64,000 nt of DNA, taken from positions 408,509 through 472,508 of the forward strand of contig JAJEKB010020950.1 in the NCBI GenBank assembly GCA_022393335.1, read 5' to 3'. Shown here in pieces: positions 12,111 to 22,400 of the stretch. The position numbers and the translations under genes were made by a program. Positions within the stretch are counted from its first letter, which is position 1. Each line of letters starts with the position of its first letter. The DNA is from Macrotrachela quadricornifera (Eukaryota; Rotifera; Eurotatoria; Philodinida; Philodinidae). The notes beneath the pieces were generated by a model that had not been told where the DNA came from, ran no database searches, and was given only the letters and a program-made list of their open reading frames with translations.

Positions 12111-13020
12111 AAGATAAACATTATAAAACATCGTGTAGATCATCTATTGATATATTTCTATGCCATGACGATTATTGTATGAATTTAACATATTTTTTGA
12201 CATGAATTAATTCTACTGTTGTTCTTCGCCAGACTGAACTCTTCAAGAAGGCCGCAAAAAGCTAAAAATGTACGTGACGAATGATCGAATCTTCAACATA
12301 TATTCTTTTTTCTTTATTCTGCTCCAGTTTTGAACTCTCGAATATATTATTTTATCACGCACATATCTTTAGGATCTCAGATAAATTTCGACTACTGAAA
12401 GTCTATCGACATTTTAACTATTCAATGGCAGAAGATTCATCAGTAAAATAGTTTCAATTACACGATATGATTTCAATCAATCTAAATTTATCGAACAATA
12501 CTTCTAGCAAAATAAAGTAGTATGAACAATTGTATAAAACAATATAAAATTAAACGAAACAGCTAAATTTATTAATACACCACGTGATATTTCAGTATCT
12601 TTTACACAGATACCATCATCAGACGAGAACAACAGAATCTGTATTTTAAAATAAATCAATTCAATTGAAGCAATAAATGATCAACTAGAATTAGTTTTTT
12701 TTATTAAAGACCTTATTTACTTTTATATCGTTTTCTTTTTAAGTATTTATTCAAAACAAAAAAAGCAAATAAAATATAAATATCAATGGTGAATGAGATA
12801 AGCCAAAAAACATAGAAAAGCAATAAGAGTAGATTGAAAAAGGCGACATTTTAGCAATGCAGAATTAGAAAAAGTGTTAAGACTGTTTAGGAAAATTAAA
12901 TAATTGCGGTAAGAATTTTCTTAAGATTTATAAGCAGAAAAGTATTTTTCATTTAATTGTGAGAGAATTTGAAAAATTCAAAGTTAGTTTTTTAATATCA
13001 ATTCATAAATAGTATTGTTT
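12111..13020. other. Intergenic sequence
   Basis: No supported coding sequence or RNA gene is visible between the foldback and the 3' end of the minus-strand membrane-protein gene. Confidence 0.45.
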
Positions 13021-13415
13021 TTATCCAACACTGAAAGTAACAGGTCCTGGCCCGTCGATAGTAATTGAGAATGGTCCTCTCACATCTCGATTGCGTGTTG
13101 TTACCAGTAAAATATACTTTATTGCACTTTGTAACATAATACCAAACGCGAATTGTGAATTGGTGCCACTCTGATCATTATTTGATAGGTAATTTTGCCA
13201 AGAATTGGGACTAAAACTAGTATTATATATATATCCAACTGTATCCATGGTACTATTACATAAAATTCTATGATAAGCTGATGTAGATACATTGATTTGA
13301 ATAGCTTGATAATAATATCTTGGTGTTCCACATGAATTTGCTTGACAATACACTGGACTGGTGGAAGTCAAAGCTGATTCGTATTTTGATCGCACATCAA
13401 ATCCAGATGTATCAG
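13021..13415 (-). CDS. Last exon of the membrane protein: ectodomain repeat 2
   Basis: The acceptor TGACTAG precedes the exon, and the joined codon across the junction is ACT (Thr). The exon encodes ...DTSGFDVRSKYESAL to GPGPVTFSVG and stop. It is paralogous to exon 4, with two Cys near the start (PVYCQANSC). A third Cys occurs in the ILCNST motif. Confidence 0.8.
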
Positions 13416-16400
13416 CTAGTCAGAAAAAAAATCATAAAGAATATGTACTTAGAATTTACGAAGTATTCTAAAGTAGAAACAAAATTTTGGCATTTTTTAA
13501 TATATAGAATGCTGTTAAATACTATTCTAACTGATTTAAAAAGTATATTGAACTGAAAACAAAAGGTATTCACAAATATTCTAGTTCAGTATGATTCATA
13601 TCAAGTCAGTGTATATTTCATTCGATTCGAATAGTCAATAAATTTCTCAATCTTTTTTTTTTGGATTCTATCATTTTTAATGTATTTTATGCTTTTTAGA
13701 ATATTCTTAAGTGTTCATCATTCAAATAATAAAAATAAATATTAAACAGGAAAATATAATTTTAATCCAGTTATACCTATTTAAGTGAATCGCTACTTAT
13801 ACTACTATATTATGAAAGAAATATAATCAAAATTTTGTCATATAAAACAAGACACAATATTCTTTCTTATATTTTAATCGAAATCTTGAACTATTATAAT
13901 AAAAAGTGCGATAACCTAGTCAAATTTCTCTATCTAAGTGAACGATGAAAATTAAAATTTCATCTACATTATAGATTATTCTTATGTATTCTTTTGTTTG
14001 ATTTTTTTTAAGATGATTAGTTATAAAACTATATCTACTTTTGCGCTTATGTTATTTGTTCTACATTCATCTCTTTTTGATACTAACGCTGACAATTCCA
14101 ACTGGCCCTTTGAGGAATATTTCGACGCCTCGATTTTACATTATCAATGTCTTCCAACTTACTCATCGCCGATCCCTCCGACCCATCGGAAAATGGCACT
14201 TCGAGTTCTCGATTTGAAATTTTGATGGGCATAGCTCGTGTCTCAAAAATGTACCACGATAGATGTTTCAAAGTTTCAATTTTGTGTTTCTGCTAACCAT
14301 CAATGCACTTACTATTAGGTTCTGGATCCATCGGAAGTTCAAATCGAGAGCTCGGAATGACGTTTTCCGATGGGTTGAGGGCTCGACATACCCCTCACAT
14401 GTCTTTTTCAGCTCGCTTGGGATAGTTATATGTAAATCTGAACTTTCAACTTGAATAATGAAATGTTAATTCTAATCATATTATCGTTCGTATTCTTACA
14501 TTGAACTAATGTTATTGTACCCAATAAATAAATGAAAGATTTCTTATGCATTAATCAACATGTATCAAAGAGTAAGATAGACAGTATTAATGAGAGGAAT
14601 GTAGTTCCTTAATCGAAATTAATTACGGACAAAAAAAAATTAAATTGCTAATAGGTAAGAAAAGAAATCTTCATTTACTTGAACTAATCAAATAATAAAA
14701 GAATTTGATTCGATTTAGTTTTTATATCTAGTATTCAATGTGTTATATTCAACGAAAATTTCAACGTTTTAGATTAAATTTAAAAAAAGTTTTTCTCGGA
14801 CAATAACGTTATGAATAGATGAATTGATTTTTTCCTGTTTCGTGTTTTAACAAGTACTATTATGATATTACTGTCGATAATGCGAAGAATTTGAATATTA
14901 ATCAAATGAAATAATATTAGTTATGAGTTTTGAAAATTTATATCTAATGACTAATTATAATCTTCACTATGTTTGGGACTCATTATAAAAAACATTCTCA
15001 CTGTAATTTTACTGAGTTACTTTTATAATAGAATATCCAATATTCTGTACAATTCATTACATTCTTGTATCAACGATTGACGTGTTTAATTCAAAAATTA
15101 TAGTCACATAACTCGTTTTCTTACTTGATATATTTAATCGGGTAAAATTAACGAAACCCGGACCACTTGCAATAACTGAGAATTGTCCTACTTCATATGT
15201 GCTGTATGTTGTTACAACCAAAATATAATTTAGTATAGTTCGCAACGGGATTGTTAATTTGAATTGTCCATTACCTGCCCCCTCATCATTTTCTGATAGT
15301 AAATTTCGACCTATCAAAGTAGGATTGAAATTGTAATTGTATATATAGCCATACAGATCTTGAGTGCTATTGGATACTATAGTATAATTTCCATTAGTGT
15401 GTACATTGATTGCAATTGCTTCAAAATAGGTATCTGGAACTGTACAGAAACTTCTTTGACAAAATAATGGATTATTGGTGGATAAGGCTGATAGGTATTG
15501 AGATTGTGCCATCGACGAAGTGGCTATTAAAGAAATAGTTAGTATTAAAAGCTTAAATTTATATAATGAGATTTTTATATATCTTTTTTACATAATAGTT
15601 TTTCTCTATTTTTTACAGAATTTCTTGAAAGAAAAGAGAATTTTAATAGTATGAGAGATAATAGTTCATATAGCTGATAATGGATTATCTATTTTAGTAA
15701 AGACTAGTAATTTTGTGGAAGAAATTAATTTCTTAGCTCTTTGTTTTTTTCATTTTTTTTTGAATTCTACACAATAGTACAATTGATTGAGTTAAAGATT
15801 AAGACAAGCTAGATCATCTATGAGAATAGTATCTGACTTTGAAGAAAAATTTCGATGAAAACTCTGAAAATTTTAAATAAACATTAGTTTTTAATCTATT
15901 ATATTAGATATTTCAAAATTTCGATTAATATTTATATGTTAAATCTTCCTGTATACATTTTTTTAAAAAATATTTCTACGGAACAATCAATCAGTTTCAT
16001 AGAACTATATTAATATGCATAGATCAGAATGTAAGATTAGGGAAAATTATTAATTTCCTTATAGTTTTCATAGACTTTTGCAAAAGATGAAGTTCAAATT
16101 TCATACTATCCGATAATATTAAATTCGATTGAATCGACGACTCTTGAATTTTATCATTTCAATTAATATGAATTGAATAAAAGTCAGTTAAATCCAAAAA
16201 CAGACTGTAAATGGAAACTACAATGAATAATCGAATATCAATGTCTATTGTTTATTTAAATTTGAGAAAGCAAATACACATCAAATTATTAAGTATTTTG
16301 TGTATATTGTATAGGAAATGGTCTCGATATACATATGGTTGTCATTTTATGATCGACATAATGATTTAGTCGAAATAAAGATAAATTAATTGAAACATTC

Positions 16401-19400
16401 AAATGAATGTTTCAATTCAGATTAAGTATATTATAGTTTCTATTTTGTAGTACTCATTTTTGAAAGTTTAATTATGTCACAATTATAATATGTGTAAATA
16501 TAGATCTCAATAATTTGTATTTAGGTCTAATCAAAAGTTCTAAGAACGCTATGGGCAATTTTATAAATCAATTAACATGAAAGAGTTTTTTATATGAATA
16601 AATAGTTGAATGTCTTATCTATAATAGTATATATATGAAATCTATTTGGACTTAGTTACAATATTTTTTCAGATAAACTTTAGTTCAAACCAAAAAAAAA
16701 ATTTTAAAAACTGGATAATAAGTTCGATTGACACTATAGAAAAATTCGTACTATTTTGGAAATAAAACCAGAGACAATTCAGAAAGAACTTGCTACAGCT
16801 TTCGGATTTAATGTTTCATCATATCCAACAGTTCCAAGATAGGCAAACGTTTTCGTAAAGGAAGAGAAAATACCAATGATGTTTCTCAATCTGATCATCT
16901 AGTATCTGAACTTACAAATAAAAATATTGAACTAGTTCGACAATGTATCAACAATGATACACATTCAACTTATGATGAAATTATAGTCGAGATATCTCTC
17001 TCTTATGGTACAATAGAAGGAAGTATCCATGACTGTCGAAGAGATAGAAAAATTGCATCTCATTGGCCATTCCATCAACTGAATGATGAACAATAGCAAC
17101 AACAAGTTAGGCTTTGCCGGGAAAATTTACTAAAATTTCAAAGTTGTTCCTGACGATTAGGTGATACTATAACAAGTGATTAGGCATATATTTATTATAG
17201 ACAAATTCTTCACAATTCAATAAACAAAATCTCGATTGACAAAGGTGAATCATCAACTACTATCATTCGTAGAAGTCAAGAGCATTGATCGCAACTATTA
17301 TATTGAGAATTGCCTCAAGCCTATTGTCAAGAAAATATGGAAACCAAGAAAGCCAGCAAGCACAAATGGTATAAAACTGCTTGAAAACAATACTCGACTT
17401 CATATTCATTCCGATGTTATTAATTAATTAACAAAAGAAGTTTTCATCATAAAGCCTCATCCACCATGCTCATTAGATCTTGCATCATGTAATTATTGGC
17501 TAAATGATTACATATGCGGCGACCAAGGTACTGAAAAATATTATAGAAGAAGAATTTAAAAAAACCTTTCAACAAACTATTAGAAAGGCTGGAATTTTGT
17601 ATAAATGATGATAATGACTATTTTGAAATTTTAGTAAAATAAAACCCGAAATTTCTCCTTCTCTTTTTATTTTTATTAAAGAATTCTAAAACTTTTAGTC
17701 AGACCTAAGTATATATACATATAAAAAACAATTAAAAATGCGAAAAATCTTCAATGAAAGAAAGATAACTTATTAATAAGCATATTTATCGACGAATTGA
17801 ATATTGTAAAATAAACTTACTTGTCGTCATAATGGTCGTGCCATGGATAGTTGTTGATCTTGTCGTTGTAGTTAAAGTGTTCATCATAGTTGTAATTGTA
17901 TTAGTTATAATACTTGTTGAATCAACTATAAAATATGAAAAAAAATTAAATGTGAATGTATACAATATTCATTCATGAAAACATAATGGAAAAAATTAAT
18001 TTATTTTATCAAATAGTTCGTCTTCTCTTTTTGATAGTAGAAAGTGAATGTTATATCATTTATTAAATAGATCTTTAAATCTTCACTGATAATTCTACGA
18101 AGAGTAATCAAGAAAATCTATAGTTATAAACTCAATATTATCTTTCGAAAGTAAACTAAGTAAAATATGAAATTATATATATAACATGAAATTTCTAACA
18201 TAATTTTTTAAAGAAAAATAGTATCTAATAGAAATCAATATTTTTTATTCAATGTAGTATTTAAATCCTAAAATTCTGTTTTTGTCTGAAACAAAAATAG
18301 TATTACAATCATGAATATATTTATTATTCATTTGAAAAAATTAATAAAAAGATTATGAATTTTGTAAAAAGTCTTTTTGTTGATTTTTAAAAACGTTTTT
18401 TAACTCCAATATAAGATAAGATCATAAAAAACATTTCCATTACTAGAAACTAGTTTGTCACTAATGTAGTCACTCATCAAACAAGTATCACATTTCTTTG
18501 AACTATCATATCATGTCTAAAAAAAACAGGAAAAAATGGAATTAAGCTCGTTTTTTTTCTACATACTACGTACACATATGGTTATATAGACGAACATATT
18601 TTATGGAAACAATGGAAAAACAGAATAGAAAAAATGAGTCATACGCTGACATAATGTATGTTTACGAAAGAATGAGGGTGAACTGTTGTATACAAAAGCT
18701 TCTTGTGATTCTGTATTCCATTGTACACATACAACTTGTGTGAACCATTTAAAAATAACTAAGATCGTGAAAGAATGGGTCGATTATGGAATACCATGAA
18801 CGAAAATGTTTCAACTGAAAATGATTTAATATCTTTGGCAAAGTATCATAATATTAGCGTGTATCGTAAAAAACATTTCAAAAATTATGACACAATTACA
18901 TTCAGATGTTCACAATATAGAAGGTTTACAAAATGTCAATATCAAGTGAAGGCAAAAGTTTATCATGATGGTATTTATCAAGTATTTTCTTCTCAACATC
19001 ACGAGCATGAATCGATTGAAAATACAATTGTATCAGTAGAAATTCGTTCAATTATTCGTGATCTTGCTCTGAATGGTTTAAGTGTTAGTCAAATTCGGAA
19101 AACGATGGAGGTGTTACATCCTGATATTTCGATTGGAATAAAAATACAACACATTGTGGAATATGAAAAAAAAAGATTCGTGCCGGTATAACATTTACTA
19201 ATGATTTAAAAGAATGGTGTTCTCACAGCGCACCATATCCAGCTTTAGACAAAATACATCAAGTAAACTGGTTTGATTTGTTAGGAAATCTTTTAGTTTT
19301 TTTTATTTTATTAGCCATTTGTTCCATATTTTAATGTGATCGACATAAATAATCTTTTTATTTGCATCACAACTCCTCAATTTCTGTCAATATATAAATG

Positions 19401-22400
19401 ATCATCTATTCTTTCTATCGATTGCACGTATAAAATAACCTCATGTGAACTACCATTGTTGCTATTTGAGATATCGGATGTTAAAAAATTATTATTACAA
19501 AAATGGGCTGCTGATGAAGATCTCCGTGAATTTTTACAATATTTTAATGAACAATGATTATCAGATTTACATTATTGGTACAAAGGAGCTACTGCATTTA
19601 TTCCATCTACTAACAATGGATTAGAAAGTTTGAATAGTCGCATAAAGCAACATTATACTATGCGCAATAAATGACCACTTGCTCCATTCTTACAAGTTCC
19701 AGAAAAAATATTAATCGATTGGTCGATGAACACCATACAACAACCTTTTCAAACACATTTAGTTATTAATATTGCTCTCGATTTGAAGGCTTATGATTGG
19801 ATGAGTAAAGTTAATAGGAACGAAATATTACAATTGAGTCCATTTACATTTGTAGTACCTTCGAAAGAACCTCATATAGAGATACTCGTACTTGAGTTAA
19901 TCATCTTCATTATATGAATTGGTCTTCCTCTGATCATTTCAAGCAGTGGTTAGGATCTGCACGAATCTTAAATTATTTTAACATGTTACCTCCAATATTC
20001 TGTTCTTGTAAATTTGGTCTTGAAGAATATTCACGTGTCCATACAACAGGTCTTATGATGATTTGGGGAGTTTGGACAATTCCACAACTAATCGGAAAAA
20101 AAGCAATATTCGCATTATCAAAAGACTAATTTGCGCTACATCTTTATTATATGTGTTTTTATTTACTTTTAATGATTAATAAGAATGACATTAGAAAATA
20201 TCTCTTGGTCACACAGAAATCTGTTTATTCGTATACATATAAGATACAACACGATATTTTGCTTTTTCTCCGCATCGTTTCCAACTCGAGCTCTTTTCCC
20301 GTTATTTATCTGCTATAGCGTGAATGAGTTTTTTCCGAGCTCAATTCTGGCTCGCCCAAAAAAAAATCTATTGGTGATCTTTTAGGCTAGTATTTATTTG
20401 AGCAGTAATTATATCGAAAGGAGCAGTAATTATAGGACTATTTAGCAGCAATTTTTGAGCAATAAAAAAAATCGCATTGAGCAGTTTTATATTATTAGAT
20501 GGACAATAATTTATTCAGTAAATGTCAATAATAATTTCCGATGTGAGCAGTAGAAAAAAGAAAAAGTACAGCACTTATATTCACAATTGGAAATAAAAAA
20601 AAGAAAAATGAACAATTAATTATATCATTGTACCAGTAATGCTTTCTTTGCTTTACACGGTCTGCCTCTTTTCCTTTTTGATCCAATATCTACGTTTTTT
20701 GCCTCTGGTGGCGGTTTGCAATATTTTAATCTGATAGACAAACCTATGATGTGCTTGCAAATATAGTTTTTGAGGAATGATGGGCAAGTGCAAGTCCCTT
20801 TACTCCACTCTTCGGCGTCGTTGGACAAACACACGCGCCATATTTTAAAGTAAACAGACTTGTATGTGTCAAATAAATTAAACCTGCAGTTCTCGTAGCG
20901 TTTTACTTCTTTATCTGTTATTGTAGTTTCTTGATCAGCAGGCAAATAATATATTGTTTTATCACCATTTGAAATAGATATAACTTCTTTATTTAGCTTG
21001 ACCCAATTATATCCATCAGTCCAATGTGATAATGTAATTGAAGGTTGATGTTCGAATTTTTTTGAATTGACACGAGTAGGATTACGTTCTTTTGACCACT
21101 TCATGACTATTGAAAATACAACAACTGTGAATCTTGATAAAACTAAACGTTCTCTTAGTGTATCTTCATCTTTTATGACACGATTTGTTGCTTCTAGAGC
21201 GTTATTGGTATTGGGAACGTAAATCTGTACGCCTTCATGCCAACCATTTTTTGATTCGAGCCATTCACTTGAAAAATATTGAAGAAATTTTTCTTCACTC
21301 TTCCACTTTTTCAGGAATAGTTTTATAGCAACTTCGAATGTCTTTTTACTGTTTGAGAGTTGTAGAGTATCAATATCATCCATAATTTCTTCGTGCAAGT
21401 TTTTATCTTCTATTAAATGTAACTTTTTTTGTACTCGTTTCCGCATGTGAGACCAGCACATGACCATGTTATGATTTTCTCCAAATACAATTGAAAACGC
21501 ATTTCTAATAGCTTCGGCTCCATCCGCAACCAGTGCTAAATTTTGTTCGTTCATATTCATATTTAAATCTTGTAAACCATCACGAATAGACGTAAATATG
21601 AATTTAAAATCTTTCTCGTCCTCATTAGAACACACTGCAAACCCATACGGATGGAATTGTTTGACCATATCAGTAGTTCCAATAATAAGACAAGGATAGC
21701 CTTCCCAAATCAACTTATAAGTTGCGTCGGCATGAATTACATGTGAAATAGTTGCATTGAATAGCAGTCTTTTAGTTGTGACAAAAAATCTGAATTTGTT
21801 TTCATTGTCATCATCCTCCGCGTCATCATCAATTTCATCTCCATATATAATCTCATATCTCAATACCCATGGTTCATCATCATCGTCAGGTATGACTGAT
21901 TTTTGTTTACACCAAGCTTCCAATTCACCTAAACTGATACTTGAATTACCATACAACTTAACTCGTAATGATACCAGATAATTGGATAATTGACGTTTTT
22001 TAGGGACAGGCAAATTCTTTTCCTCTAATAATTCTAATATTCGTTTCGGCTTAATTTTCATTTTAAACAGCTCATTTATTACTTCTTTCGATTGTTCATC
22101 GATCCCAGTTGACGCTGATCCGTGATATAAATGACCATCTTTCGTTGCGTACATGGTAACACATTCACTTTCAATATGATATAAAACATGAATTGTGGCT
22201 GGACACTGTTTTCCACGTCGCTTCACCTGGTTACATCTATAATAAACCCGCTTCCCATCACTTGTTATGTTTGAATAATTTATGCTCCATATACGTTCAC
22301 TTCTTATTTGATTAATAGCATCTTCTTTGTTATGGAACGTACATATTGGAATCCATTTTCTTCTATTTTGTTTTTTTTTATCTTCAACATTTTCACTATC

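Noticed and set aside
13998..14225. Plus-strand ORF with a signal-peptide-like N-terminus
   Set aside because: It lies antisense in an intron and runs into a foldback element that explains its C-terminal half. No domain.
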